Shown here: piece after piece, positions 25,301 to 33,854 of the stretch
Numbering within the stretch: the first letter of the stretch is position 1
Layout of the letters: every line of letters begins with the position of its first letter
Origin: Corallococcus interemptor
GTDB taxonomy: Bacteria > Myxococcota > Myxococcia > Myxococcales > Myxococcaceae
DNA length: 60,067 nt
Assembly: GCF_003668875.1 (NCBI RefSeq)
Contig: NZ_RAWM01000046.1
Coordinates: 1-60,067 of the forward strand
Reading direction: 5' to 3'
Notes under the pieces: model-generated
Database searches by the model: none
The model's input: the letters and a program-made list of their open reading frames with translations, nothing else
Told to the model about the DNA's origin: nothing
Translations under genes and position numbers: made by a program

Positions 25301-25715
25301 TGGCCTCCCGCTCGTCGCGGTGTCGAGCGCCGTGATTGCGGGTGGCATGGTTGTGGGAGTCGAAGGAACCGCTGACGCCCTCAAGGGAATCGCCGTCTTC
25401 AATTCCAACCAGGGCGGCTCATCCAGTTCGCCTCCCAAGGCCAAGGGGACACGGACCAAGAACTGGCTGCCGGGGGATAACCCCGACGAACGGGGGCCGC
25501 CGAACGGAATGCTTGAGAAGAGGAACAAGCAGACCGGTGAGCTGCAACAAAAGCGGTTCTATGATGAAGAGGGCAGGCCTTTGCGGGATTTTGATTATGA
25601 CCATGAACACGGTGTTGGCGCCCCCCACGTCCACGACTGGGTGCGACGAGGAACCAAAGCGCCCCATCCCAGCCGGGGGCCGGGTCGCCCTCCATTGCCA
25701 GTCGAGGACCCATGA
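19305..25715 (+). CDS. SpvB/FG-GAP/RHS-repeat polymorphic toxin, lipoprotein
   Basis: This 2136-residue protein starts at the ATG overlapping the previous stop. A signal with lipobox LVAC opens it. Next come an SpvB/TcB-like N-terminal domain (about 60-250, with YSIPLWVPPGRAGLQPSLSL), FG-GAP/VCBS-like repeats (about 395-735, such as GDVNGDGRDDL, DINGDGLPDAIL, DMNGDGLADF), RHS/YD repeats (about 870-1640) and the RHS core (about 1700-1820, RIYDPRLGRFLSPDP to NNPLRYTDPSGF). A variable C-terminal region of about 316 residues includes a hydrophobic stretch and a His-rich end. RHS shells enclose and self-cleave such toxin tips. Base use looks less GC-rich than in neighbouring genes. Confidence 0.93.
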   Translation: MMTRIAFGCLFAVLVACSPAQPGSPRDGESLRTADQKLAVPAGTLLATEVGPDGAAVGNLQGQAGVGADGSATYSIPLWVPPGRAGLQPSLSLNYRSNLPNGILGVGWGLSGLSQITRCPKTVASDGVSMPVTFTQADSFCLDGQKLIAVNGQYGATETEYRTETDTFSKIVSHNADANGPESFLVYTKDGRILKYGGFDGILQGNRVAVRPEYEKNYTTTHDTVPSRYAWQLTRIVDRAGNAMSFYYGWVLYNAADSSYEHALHRIEYTWRLDGSQGSPRSVYFEYETRPAKDIRTSYVAGLKIRSSLRLKSLQISGPDETGGVIRLRTYMFGYVQEAGSDRSLLSSLTDCDGGGKCKRPMTFEWTQPTNTFTTVNTGITEASITPEFAILQPGDVNGDGRDDLIYRAPAATQYSYKWRVASSTGTSFTTPVDTALPETCGSNTDGEDGRWFDFNLDGLLDVSIVKKDGCYVSPPRTMMNYVGGSSGFSLTGPGPAGRMFLADLDGNGLMNPVQITMDGPNGHPQLSFRPIIQGTLWAFQPIIIANEWHDFIQYAVNLDGLPRSSLLMERKQVDSRGFVNSVSNRLWALERRIGGYVKTETTLLLPGIDEKLYLFADINGDGLPDAILSKADGGDIEIMMNTGNGFAAPVAQVLPAYAKLSSWTYDNGVRVLDYNHDGRQDLLLMDKKGSDRAHFVLLLSNGTSFEPQPLMDIPVSDEAGARRNQLSRVLDMNGDGLADFVQPVNGQLVLYRQNGQLPGLLKGVKDSMSSGTTFTYKPISDTTVHARGTNCGYPTSCARQGQWVVAESQTDAGEGHPARIRRYFYEDGRFDVTGRGWLGFKAMTVQDVQAGSETRTEYDVTTQVDTFYPYATTPIRERVRIQFEGRTTEREREIHYNSVLRGGTVAGTKVISIFPGNGTETERDYATEAGPNAASGFVRTTQTSWNYDDTYGNLLEKTQSTVGGDQVAWHAEYSNSPSNWLVGLPTLVTESSTVNGQTVTRRKSMTYEPGTGYLQSETSEPGDPDLEQTTTFVRTPEGLASQVIRSGAGILTPRVTRFTYDSVDCVFPASITNAAGHVTEFAYHPGTGVLAAVRDERGVETRWQYDGFGRLRKKDAPDQSDTEVHYTQLITGSLYKTRVTTSVAGGQTVTVDYDRLGRSVRSTRLAFNGNQAVTTTEFDALGRVWTVTDPDPQGGVTGRVTTYEYDPLNRLLKTTHPDGTVATNWYRGYPEGFQTTTTDANGNSRRFLNDVNGRVIKSMERTSFTAPWLETKYQYAPFGQLQRVLDPQGNETLLGYDRLGRRTSLRTPDSGLTTTHYTSLGEIDRTEDASQVVTTYLRDALGRPVTVTSSRDGVDHFTWDTPVQGPSVPGMLMSSVREGDPATSADDIAVAYGYDSLGRLTQEQWRVEGRAYAIDRSYDTYGRPLSLEYPAVAGARFRLGYEYNSQGYLTNVRDLETYLSKWTVVGRNALGQLTSESLGNGVATQRFYDSMGRLRFIDSKKGAVPFQQLAYDYQSNGNISSRHDRLARTTEDFHYDGLDRLNEWIITQNCRQTLQSYSYDDLGNLLGWTSSLGASQSETFTYGAGTAGPHALTGSQAGSYGYDASGNQTSAPGRTVEYTGFHLPSRITDGQQSVSYRYSASNDRTVKRHSDGTVTTYVGGLYEERREPGGAVTHSFHVSAAERGIAEVTWRVEAASGAALKKRWRYLHSDHLGSTESVTDEAGRVVGRMKYDPFGARRHPLDLSLKWQGASHEVRHSFTGHEQDSEFDLVNMQGRIYDPRLGRFLSPDPVVQAPLWGQSFNRYSYVLNNPLRYTDPSGFMSMELIYYYDSWYGSEVGFSPGDWSSPENRGPTVGYGPGLFERSPNYDPLKPFELNFNDTAETQYDHLRYYEFGFGFTTETIQLEVSVTFNQNDVDLLLARLTQGLQGGTMGVVAGLLPASELLPVPEYQSEDFYHGYGLGLGLVGLAELYAASAMMTSGGAGEMGGGALILTGEGAPVGLPLVAVSSAVIAGGMVVGVEGTADALKGIAVFNSNQGGSSSSPPKAKGTRTKNWLPGDNPDERGPPNGMLEKRNKQTGELQQKRFYDEEGRPLRDFDYDHEHGVGAPHVHDWVRRGTKAPHPSRGPGRPPLPVEDP

Positions 25716-26068
25716 GCCAGAAGAAGCCGCCTGTTCATGATGCTGAGATTGTTGGGGTGCGAGTCGATCGCATCGGCAATGCCTTGTCGTTCGACCTGAT
25801 TCTTCCAGAAAAAGGGAAGGCGGAGCTGGTGTTCCAGGGTGCCGAAGACTGGCGCCTCAACGCCTTCGGGGTGCAGAACGTGTTGTTCGGTCTCCAGGTC
25901 TGGTCAGCGGAAGTGCCAGACGTGGCCGAGGCGTGCGCGGAGTTGGCGATTGATGCTTTCTGGGTGGAGAGGATTGTCGCCGGCGAATTGACCCTCTACG
26001 AGGTGGAGCCTTCAGTGGGGCTCAACGGGTATGTCATCGCCAGGAGCGTTGCCTTGACGGGCGTGTGA
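25712..26068 (+). CDS. Small protein, candidate immunity protein for the RHS toxin
   Basis: This 118-residue soluble acidic protein has no signal or membrane segment. Its ATG overlaps the RHS stop in ATGA, the classic position of a cognate immunity gene. Repeating beta-strand-like segments (LSFDLILPEKGKAELVF, LTLYEVEPSVGLN) suggest a compact beta-rich fold. I do not recognise the family. The role is inferred from position and size: it should bind and block the toxin tip in the producing cell. Confidence 0.7.
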   Translation: MSQKKPPVHDAEIVGVRVDRIGNALSFDLILPEKGKAELVFQGAEDWRLNAFGVQNVLFGLQVWSAEVPDVAEACAELAIDAFWVERIVAGELTLYEVEPSVGLNGYVIARSVALTGV

Positions 26069-26109
26069 TGAATGGGTGATGGATGTGCATTGGAGGCGAG
26101 GAGCGGGTC

Positions 26110-26499
26110 GTGACCCATCACAGCGGCGAAGTCGACCAGTACATGGCGGAGCTGGAGCACCCGCTGAAGGCGGAGATCGAAGCCGTGCGCGCGGCCATCC
26201 TGGCCTCCGACGCCACCATCACCGAGCGCATCAAGTGGAAGGCCCCCAGCTTCGTCCACTCAGGCGATGACCGCGTGACGTTCCGCCTGGCCCCGAAGGG
26301 CATCTTCCAGGTCATCCTCCACCGGGGCGCGAAGGTGAAGGACACGAAGGGCTTCTCGTTCCAGGACGACTCGGGCCTCGTGGAGTGGCTGGCCCCGGAC
26401 CGGGGCGCCGTCACGCTTCCGGACGCGAAGACGGTGAAGGCGAAGAAGGGCGCTTTGGTGAAGCTGGTGGGCCGCTGGATGGCCGCCACGGCGTCCTGA
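26110..26499 (+). CDS. DUF1801 domain protein
   Basis: A GTG at 26110 has GGAGGCGAGGAG upstream; the ATG at 26083 has no SD, so the shorter 129-residue form is preferred. The motifs ITERIKWKAPSF and FQVILHRGAKVKD are typical of DUF1801 (YdhG-like, related to the frataxin/YjbR-like fold), small cytoplasmic proteins of unknown function. It sits 41 bases after the candidate immunity gene and marks the right edge of the island or the first resident gene. Confidence 0.8.
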   Translation: MTHHSGEVDQYMAELEHPLKAEIEAVRAAILASDATITERIKWKAPSFVHSGDDRVTFRLAPKGIFQVILHRGAKVKDTKGFSFQDDSGLVEWLAPDRGAVTLPDAKTVKAKKGALVKLVGRWMAATAS

Positions 26500-26580
26500 G
26501 GGACTGCCCCAGGGTGAGGGAGCGGACAGGCAGGCGGTTTTTCCAGGTGGGAGCCGGGCGGTCTTGTTAAACCCCCGGTC

Positions 26581-27108
26581 ATGTTCCACGGCACCACCAT
26601 CCTCTGCGTCCGCCGCGAAGGGAAGGTCGTCATCGCGGGCGACGGTCAGGTCAGCCTCGACAAGACCATCATGAAGAACACCGCGCGCAAGGTGCGCAAG
26701 CTGGGCGAGGGGCAGGTGCTCGCCGGCTTCGCGGGCAGCACCGCGGATGCCTTCACGCTCTTCGAGCGCTTCGAAGCCAAGCTCAAGGAGCACCAGAAGA
26801 ACCTCGCCCGCGCCTGCGTGGAGCTGGGCAAGGACTGGCGCACCGACCGCTTCCTGCGCCGCCTGGAGGCGCTGCTCATCGTCGCGGACAAGGAGAAGAC
26901 CTTCATCCTGTCCGGCGCGGGCGACGTCATCGAACCGGACCACGGCATCGCCGCCGTGGGCAGCGGGGGCCACTACGCCCTGGCCGCCGCGCGCGCCTTG
27001 CAGGCGCACTCCAACCTGTCCGCCCGTGACATCTGCACGCAGGCCATGGCCATCGCCGCGGACATCTGCGTCTACACCAACGCCAACGTCTCCTACGAAG
27101 AGCTCTGA
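26581..27108 (+). CDS. hslV: ATP-dependent protease subunit HslV
   Basis: This 175-residue protein is full length for HslV. The N terminus [12 protein letters not shown] contains the Thr that becomes the catalytic N-terminal residue after processing, and [13 protein letters not shown] and the later [14 protein letters not shown] are family hallmarks. It forms the proteasome-like double hexamer that degrades proteins unfolded by HslU. The gene is 12 bases from hslU and shares its transcript. No clear promoter was found in the 81-base gap upstream. Confidence 0.97.
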   Translation: MFHGTTILCVRREGKVVIAGDGQVSLDKTIMKNTARKVRKLGEGQVLAGFAGSTADAFTLFERFEAKLKEHQKNLARACVELGKDWRTDRFLRRLEALLIVADKEKTFILSGAGDVIEPDHGIAAVGSGGHYALAAARALQAHSNLSARDICTQAMAIAADICVYTNANVSYEEL

Positions 27109-27120
27109 GAGGACCGCCCC

Positions 27121-28518
<1,398 letters not shown>

Positions 28519-28578
28519 CGCGCTAGGGTCCGCGGCCGCCGTCCCACCGCGTCGTCACGCAGAGAGAGGTACACCACC

Positions 28579-29802
28579 TTGCAAACGCCGTCCCCCGCAT
28601 CCGCCGCTGGCAACGAAGCCCTCATCCAGAAGGCGAAGCAACACCTGCTGCAGAACTACAAGCAGCAGCCCATCGCCCTCGTTCGTGGACAGGGCACGCG
28701 GGTATGGGACGCGGATGGCAAGGCGTACCTGGACTGCATCGGCGGCATCGCCGTCTGCGCCCTGGGCCACTGCCACCCGGAGGTGGTCGCGGCGGCCAAG
28801 GCGCAGCTGGACACGCTGTGGCACGTCTCCAACGTCTTCTACTCGCAGCCGCAGATCGACCTGGCCACCCAGCTGACGGAGTGGTCCGGTCTGCCGCGCG
28901 CGTTCTTCTGCAACTCCGGCGCGGAGGCCAACGAGGCCCTCATCAAGCTCACCCGCAAGGTGATGAAGGACCGGGGCACGCCGGAGCGCTTCGAGATCCT
29001 CTCCTTCGAGAAGAGCTTCCACGGCCGCACCCTGGCCACCGTCACCGCCACCGGCCAGCCGAAGTACCACGCCGGCTTCGAGCCGCTGCCCCAGGGCTTC
29101 CGCCACCTGCCGTACGGTGACCTGGAGGCGGTGCGCCGCGCCGTGGGGCCGTCCACCGCCGCCATCCTGGTGGAGCCCATCCAGGGCGAGGGCGGCGTGC
29201 GCATGGCCCCCGAGGGCTACCTCCAGGGCCTGCGCGCGCTCTGCGACGAGAAGGGCCTGCTGCTGCTGGTGGACGAGGTCCAGACGGGCATGGGCCGCAC
29301 GGGCCAGCCCTTCGGCTTCATGCACCACGGCATCCGGCCGGACGCCATCAGCATCGCCAAGGCGCTGGGCAACGGGCTGCCCATTGGCGCCATGCTGTGC
29401 CGCGAGGAGCTGGCGGTCAGCCTCTCGCCGGGCACCCACGGCTCCACGTTCGGCGGCAACCTGGTGTCCGCCGCCGCGGGCAACGTGGTGATGCGCGTCA
29501 TGGGCCAGCCCGGCTTCCTGGACGACGTGCGGGCCAAGGGGGAGCACTTCCTCGCGGGCGCGCGCGCGCTCCAGGGCTCGCTGCCGGAAGGCCGCATCAA
29601 GGCCGTGCGCGGGCAGGGGCTGCTGCTGGGCGTGGAGCTGGACCGGGAGGCCGCCCCCGTCATCGCGAAGCTGCGCGACGCCGGATTGCTGGTGAACTCC
29701 GCCGGGGACGTCACCCTGCGCTTCGCCCCTCCGCTCATCATCACGAAACAGGAACTCGACGAAGCACTGGGAATCCTCCAGCGCGTCCTCTCCACGCTCT
29801 AG
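28579..29802 (+). CDS. argD: Acetylornithine aminotransferase
   Basis: This 407-residue class-III aminotransferase starts at TTG, with GAGAGAGGT nine bases before it. Visible motifs: CNSGAEANEALIKL at the PLP phosphate site, LLLVDEVQTGMGRTG, and the PLP lysine K261 in SIAKALGNGLPIGA. It converts N-acetylglutamate semialdehyde to N-acetylornithine in arginine synthesis and may also act in lysine synthesis. The length and motifs fit ArgD best among class III; an ornithine or succinylornithine aminotransferase cannot be fully excluded. Confidence 0.9.
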   Translation: MQTPSPASAAGNEALIQKAKQHLLQNYKQQPIALVRGQGTRVWDADGKAYLDCIGGIAVCALGHCHPEVVAAAKAQLDTLWHVSNVFYSQPQIDLATQLTEWSGLPRAFFCNSGAEANEALIKLTRKVMKDRGTPERFEILSFEKSFHGRTLATVTATGQPKYHAGFEPLPQGFRHLPYGDLEAVRRAVGPSTAAILVEPIQGEGGVRMAPEGYLQGLRALCDEKGLLLLVDEVQTGMGRTGQPFGFMHHGIRPDAISIAKALGNGLPIGAMLCREELAVSLSPGTHGSTFGGNLVSAAAGNVVMRVMGQPGFLDDVRAKGEHFLAGARALQGSLPEGRIKAVRGQGLLLGVELDREAAPVIAKLRDAGLLVNSAGDVTLRFAPPLIITKQELDEALGILQRVLSTL

Positions 29803-29822
29803 CAGGCGCGGGGTTCCGGGCC

Positions 29823-29853
29823 CCCGGGAAGGTTTGACGCCTTGCTTCCCGGG
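29823..29853 (+). terminator. Hairpin after argD
   Basis: A perfect 9-bp stem CCCGGGAAG/CTTCCCGGG with a 13-base loop lies 20 bases past the argD stop. There is no T-tract. It overlaps the -35 and spacer of the next promoter candidate, so it may also influence initiation. Confidence 0.4.
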
Positions 29854-29863
29854 CACCTACACT
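29834..29863 (+). promoter_or_regulatory. Promoter candidate for the J-domain/Hsp70 operon
   Basis: TTGACG (29834-29839) and TACACT (29858-29863) are separated by 18 bases. Transcription would start near 29870, 25 bases before the TTG start. Most of the pair lies within the hairpin after argD. Confidence 0.5.
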
Positions 29864-29894
29864 TGGGGATTCGCCAGCCTGGGAAACCGACACC

Positions 29895-31190
29895 TTGAGC
29901 GCGCCCAACCCCATCGTCGGCCTCGGGGGCAGGACCGACCACATCGCCACGGTGCCCCACCTGGACCCGGCCCGTCTCCAGCTCAGCCCGGAAGAGGGCT
30001 CGGTGCTGGCGCTGGTGGGCCGCGTGGAGCGCATCGACTCCGTGCTGTCCCGCTCCTCGCTGGGCGAGGCGCGCACCATCGCCGTGCTGCTGTCGCTGCG
30101 CGCCAAGGGAGCCATCGTGCCCGCCCGCGTGGTGCAGCGCGCGCCGCCCGCCGCCCCGGTGGTGGACGCCGCCATGGCGGAGGAGGTGGACCTGGAGCCC
30201 GAGCAGAAGCGCGACATCATCGAGATGGAGCGCTCGCTGGACGGGATGGACCACCACGCGGTGCTGGGCGTGGCCCGGGGCGCCAGTCCGCAGGAGGTGA
30301 AGCAGGCGTATTACAACGCGTCCCGCCGCTTCCACCCGGACCGCTACTTCGGCAAGAACCTGGGCAGCTTCCGCGCCCGGCTGGAGCGCATCTTCAAGCG
30401 CCTCACTGACGCCCACAACGCCCTCAGCCGCCAGGAGCCGCCGCGCGCCGCGCCCTCCACGCCGCCGCCCGCCGCGCCTCGCGTCCCCACGACGCCGGCC
30501 CCCGTGGCGCCGCCCGCGCGCACGGTGTCCGGAAGCCACTTCGCGGCGGTGAAGCCTGCGGCGGCCCCAACGCCGCCCCCCGCCGCCGCGCCCCCGGAGG
30601 ATCCGGAGTCCGAGGCCCGCCGCGCCGAGCGCCAGGCCCGCTTCGCCCGGCACCCGTACATGGCGCGCAGCCACAAGCTCACGGAGCTCATCGCCCGGGG
30701 CAGGGCGGCCACCGCGCGCGGGGACTTCGAGCGCGCGTACCAGGACTTCAACCACGTGCTGAGCCTGGATCCGAAGAACCGCGAGGTCACCCAGCTGTTG
30801 ATGGAGGCGCGCCGCAAGCACGACCTGTCGCGCGCGCAGGCGGAGGTGGACCGGGGCCAGCAGCTGGAGATGAGCGGGGACTTCGCGGGCGCGCAGGCGG
30901 CGTACAAGCTGGCCGTGTCGCTCAACGGGGACCACCCGGAGGCGGCCTACCAGGCGGCGCGCGTGGGACGGGAGCTGACGCAGGACGCGCAGGAGGTGCT
31001 CAAGCTCGCGCAGCGCGCCGTGGAGCTCAAGCCCGGACGCGCGGACTACCAGCTGCTCCTGGCGCAGGTGCTGCTGGTGGCGGGACAGAAGAAGCAGGCC
31101 AAGCACCACTTCGAGGAGGTCGTGCGCCTGGACCCCGACAACGCCGACGCTCGCGCTGGCCTCAAGAAGCTGCGCTGGACGTTCACGTGA
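29895..31190 (+). CDS. J-domain and TPR protein with small N-terminal domain
   Basis: This 431-residue protein starts at TTG. An N-terminal module (about 25-80) reads LSPEEGSVLALVGRVERIDS, then a J-domain (about 115-180) carries the HPD triad in RRFHPDRYFG. A Pro/Ala linker (about 180-240) leads to TPRs (about 255-425), including AYQDFNHVLSLDPKNREV and AKHHFEEVVRLDPDNADA. It should recruit and stimulate an Hsp70, most likely the one encoded 18 bases downstream. The N-terminal module resembles the C-terminal module of the third gene of the operon. Confidence 0.85.
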   Translation: MSAPNPIVGLGGRTDHIATVPHLDPARLQLSPEEGSVLALVGRVERIDSVLSRSSLGEARTIAVLLSLRAKGAIVPARVVQRAPPAAPVVDAAMAEEVDLEPEQKRDIIEMERSLDGMDHHAVLGVARGASPQEVKQAYYNASRRFHPDRYFGKNLGSFRARLERIFKRLTDAHNALSRQEPPRAAPSTPPPAAPRVPTTPAPVAPPARTVSGSHFAAVKPAAAPTPPPAAAPPEDPESEARRAERQARFARHPYMARSHKLTELIARGRAATARGDFERAYQDFNHVLSLDPKNREVTQLLMEARRKHDLSRAQAEVDRGQQLEMSGDFAGAQAAYKLAVSLNGDHPEAAYQAARVGRELTQDAQEVLKLAQRAVELKPGRADYQLLLAQVLLVAGQKKQAKHHFEEVVRLDPDNADARAGLKKLRWTFT

Positions 31191-31208
31191 TGAGGTGCAT
31201 GCGTCCCC

Positions 31209-33056
31209 ATGGCTGCTGAGCCCGAACCGCTGATCGGCATCGACCTGGGGACGACGAACAGCCTCGTCGCCACGGTGCAGGACGGTCAGCCCATCATCAT
31301 CAAGAACCGCACCGGACAGCCGCTCACGCCGTCCGTGGTGGCGGTGTCGAAGAACGGCAAGCGGCTGGTGGGCGGCATCGCCAAGCGGCAGGCCATCACC
31401 AACCCACAGGAGACGGTGTCCGCGGCCAAGCGCCTCATCGGCCGCAAGTTCTCCTCGCACCCGGTGCAGGACGCGCTGCGCGCGCTCACGTACCAGGTGG
31501 TGGGCGGCCAGCACGACGACGTGCGCATCCGGCTGGCGGGCCGCGACCTCGCCGTGCCGGAGGTCAGCGCCATGATTTTGGCGGAGCTGAAGGCGGACGC
31601 GGAGGCGCACTTCGGTCGGCCCGTCACCCAGGCCGTCATCACGGTGCCGGCCTACTTCAACGACGGTCAGCGCCAGGCCACCAAGGACGCGGGCCGCATC
31701 GCGGGGCTGGACGTCCTGCGCATCATCAACGAGCCCACCGCCGCCGCTCTGGCCTACGGCTTCGGGCGCACGGTGAACGGGAAGGTCGCCGTGCTGGACG
31801 TGGGCGGCGGCACCTTCGACGTGTCCGTGCTGGAGATCAACAACGGCATCTTCGACGTGGTGGCCACCGGCGGTGACACCTTCCTCGGCGGCGAGGACTG
31901 GGACCTCCGCATCCTCGAGTGGATGGTGTTCGGCTTCGCCAAGGAGCACGGCATCGACCTGCGCAAGGACCGCATGGCGCTGCAGCGGCTGAAGGACGCC
32001 GCGGAGAAGGCGAAGGTGGAGCTGTCGTCGGTGAAGGAGACGCAGGTGCACCTGCCCTTCATCTGCACGCCGCCGGGCGGAGGCGCCGCGCTGCACCTGC
32101 AGTCCACGCTCACCCGCGAGAAGCTGGAGGAGCTCACCAACGACCTGGGCGAGCGCCTGGTGGGCATCACCTCGGAGGTGCTGGGCGAGGCGAAGGTGCG
32201 CCCCTCGGACCTGAAGGAGGTCATCCTCGTGGGGGGCATGTCGCGCATGCCCCGCATCGTGGAGCAGGTGCGCCAGTACTTCCGCCGCGAGCCCTGCAAG
32301 GGCGTGCACGCGGAGGAGGTGGTGGCCCTGGGCGCCGCCATCCAGGCGCACGCGCTGGTGGGGCAAGAGAGCGAATTGCTGCTGCTGGACGTCACGCCGC
32401 AGAGCATGGGCGTGGCCATCGCGGGCGGCTATGTGCGGCGGCTGATTCCCCGCAACACCACCGTGCCCACGTCCGCCACGGAGGTGTTCGCCACCTCCAA
32501 GGACTTCCAGCGCACGGTGAAGATCATGGTGCTCCAGGGCGAGCACGAGCTCGCGCACCACAACGAGCTGTTGGGCGAGTTCCTCCTCACCGGCCTGCGC
32601 GAGGCGCCGCGCGGGCAGGTGGAGATTGAGGTGACGTTCGACATCAACGCGGAGGGCATCGTGTCCGTGTCCGCGAGGGACCGTGACACGGGCCTGCGCC
32701 AGTCCATCACCGTCACCGCGTCCAGCGGCCTCACCGAGGACGAGCTGCGCCGCATCATGGACGAGCAGCGCGACTGGCTGGTGGCGGCGCGCAACACGGA
32801 GGAGCTGAAGTCCAGGCGCGTGGAGCTGGACACCCTGGCGCGCGACCTGGTGGACGCGCTGTCGCGCGTGCGGCTGATGCCCGGCGCCGGAGGCCTGTCA
32901 CCCGACGTCATCGCCCGCGCGGAGGCCGCCCTGGACCATGCGCGGCAGGCGCGCGGCGCGGAGGACGTGGGCGCGCTCACCCGGGCCTGCGAGGCCCTGG
33001 CCCAGAGCCTGCCGCTCCTGCGCTCCGCGGGCTCGCGTGGAACGCCGGGGAGGTAG
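31209..33056 (+). CDS. DnaK-family Hsp70 chaperone paralogue
   Basis: This 615-residue protein has the nucleotide-binding domain (about 1-385) with [47 protein letters not shown] and [15 protein letters not shown], the linker [13 protein letters not shown], and the substrate domain with [15 protein letters not shown]. The C-terminal lid is short and lacks the acidic tail of housekeeping DnaK. No grpE gene is adjacent. Between a J/TPR gene and a TPR gene, it looks like a dedicated chaperone rather than the main DnaK. Confidence 0.93.
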   Translation: MAAEPEPLIGIDLGTTNSLVATVQDGQPIIIKNRTGQPLTPSVVAVSKNGKRLVGGIAKRQAITNPQETVSAAKRLIGRKFSSHPVQDALRALTYQVVGGQHDDVRIRLAGRDLAVPEVSAMILAELKADAEAHFGRPVTQAVITVPAYFNDGQRQATKDAGRIAGLDVLRIINEPTAAALAYGFGRTVNGKVAVLDVGGGTFDVSVLEINNGIFDVVATGGDTFLGGEDWDLRILEWMVFGFAKEHGIDLRKDRMALQRLKDAAEKAKVELSSVKETQVHLPFICTPPGGGAALHLQSTLTREKLEELTNDLGERLVGITSEVLGEAKVRPSDLKEVILVGGMSRMPRIVEQVRQYFRREPCKGVHAEEVVALGAAIQAHALVGQESELLLLDVTPQSMGVAIAGGYVRRLIPRNTTVPTSATEVFATSKDFQRTVKIMVLQGEHELAHHNELLGEFLLTGLREAPRGQVEIEVTFDINAEGIVSVSARDRDTGLRQSITVTASSGLTEDELRRIMDEQRDWLVAARNTEELKSRRVELDTLARDLVDALSRVRLMPGAGGLSPDVIARAEAALDHARQARGAEDVGALTRACEALAQSLPLLRSAGSRGTPGR

Positions 33057-33059
33057 CCC

Positions 33060-33836
33060 ATGAACGCGATCCGGGCCAAGGCGCTGGTCGAAGCCGGGTT
33101 GCTGCTGCGACTGAGTGGCGACATGGCCGGAGCGGAGAAGCTCTTCGTCCGGGCCCTGGAGCTGGACCCGGCCAACGTCCGCGCGCGCCGGCTGCTGGGG
33201 CGGGACGGCCCGGCCGAGCCCGGCGGGGACACCGGGTGGAACCTGGCGGGTCCGGAGCAGGAGGCGGAGTGGGGCGCCTGGGCCGGCCCTGCCGCGCCGG
33301 GACCCGTGGCCGCCCCGCTGCGTGAATCCGTGAGCCTCCCCGAGGGCACGGGCGTGCGCGGCGACGCGTTGGACCTCATCGCGGAGGCGCACCGCACGCA
33401 GGAGTTCGGGCTGCCGGACACCTTCACGCCGGCGGGCGGACTGCCGGAGGGCTCGGAGGTGGAGAGCCTGCTGCGCGGCGCGGAGGACCTGCTCGCGCTG
33501 GATGACCACTCCGGCGCGGTGGAGCTGCTGCGCCGGGCGCAGTCCCTGGCGCCGGAGAACCCGCGCGTGGAGGCGCTGCGCGACCGCAGCGAGCGCATCC
33601 TGGTGGCCATGCTGGAGGCGCGGCTGGGGGACCTGAACCGCATGCCGCGCGTGCGGTTGCAGCCGGATGACATCATCTGGCTCAACCTGGATCACCGCGC
33701 GGGCTTCGTGCTGGCGCAGATTGACGGCGCGGTGAGCTTCGACGACCTCTTCGCGCTGTCCGGCATGTCGCGCCTGGACACCGCGCGCATCCTCGCGCAG
33801 CTGCTCGACGAGGGCATCATCGCCCCCGGCGAGTAG
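33060..33836 (+). CDS. TPR-like protein, third gene of the chaperone operon
   Basis: This 258-residue protein starts at ATG, 3 bases after the Hsp70 stop, with GGGAGGTAG before it. Residues 5-45 form a TPR (GDMAGAEKLFVRALELDPAN), a variable Pro/Gly region follows, a second TPR (AVELLRRAQSLAPENPRVEA) lies near 155-180, and a C-terminal module (about 195-255) reads RAGFVLAQIDGAVSFDDL then LDTARILAQLLDEGII. That module, probably a small winged helix, parallels the N terminus of the first gene. No enzyme motif was found. It probably links clients or partners to the Hsp70. Confidence 0.75.
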   Translation: MNAIRAKALVEAGLLLRLSGDMAGAEKLFVRALELDPANVRARRLLGRDGPAEPGGDTGWNLAGPEQEAEWGAWAGPAAPGPVAAPLRESVSLPEGTGVRGDALDLIAEAHRTQEFGLPDTFTPAGGLPEGSEVESLLRGAEDLLALDDHSGAVELLRRAQSLAPENPRVEALRDRSERILVAMLEARLGDLNRMPRVRLQPDDIIWLNLDHRAGFVLAQIDGAVSFDDLFALSGMSRLDTARILAQLLDEGIIAPGE

Positions 33837-33854
33837 GCGCGCGGGCTTCTCGCG

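Noticed and set aside
25400..25715. Assignment of the RHS tip to bacterial toxin family 24
   Set aside because: The conserved motif I associate with that family was not found; left unnamed.
26500..26580. Heat-shock (sigma-32 type) promoter before hslV
   Set aside because: No box resembling CTTGAA or CCCCAT at proper spacing was found; only an isolated TTGTTAAA near the ATG.
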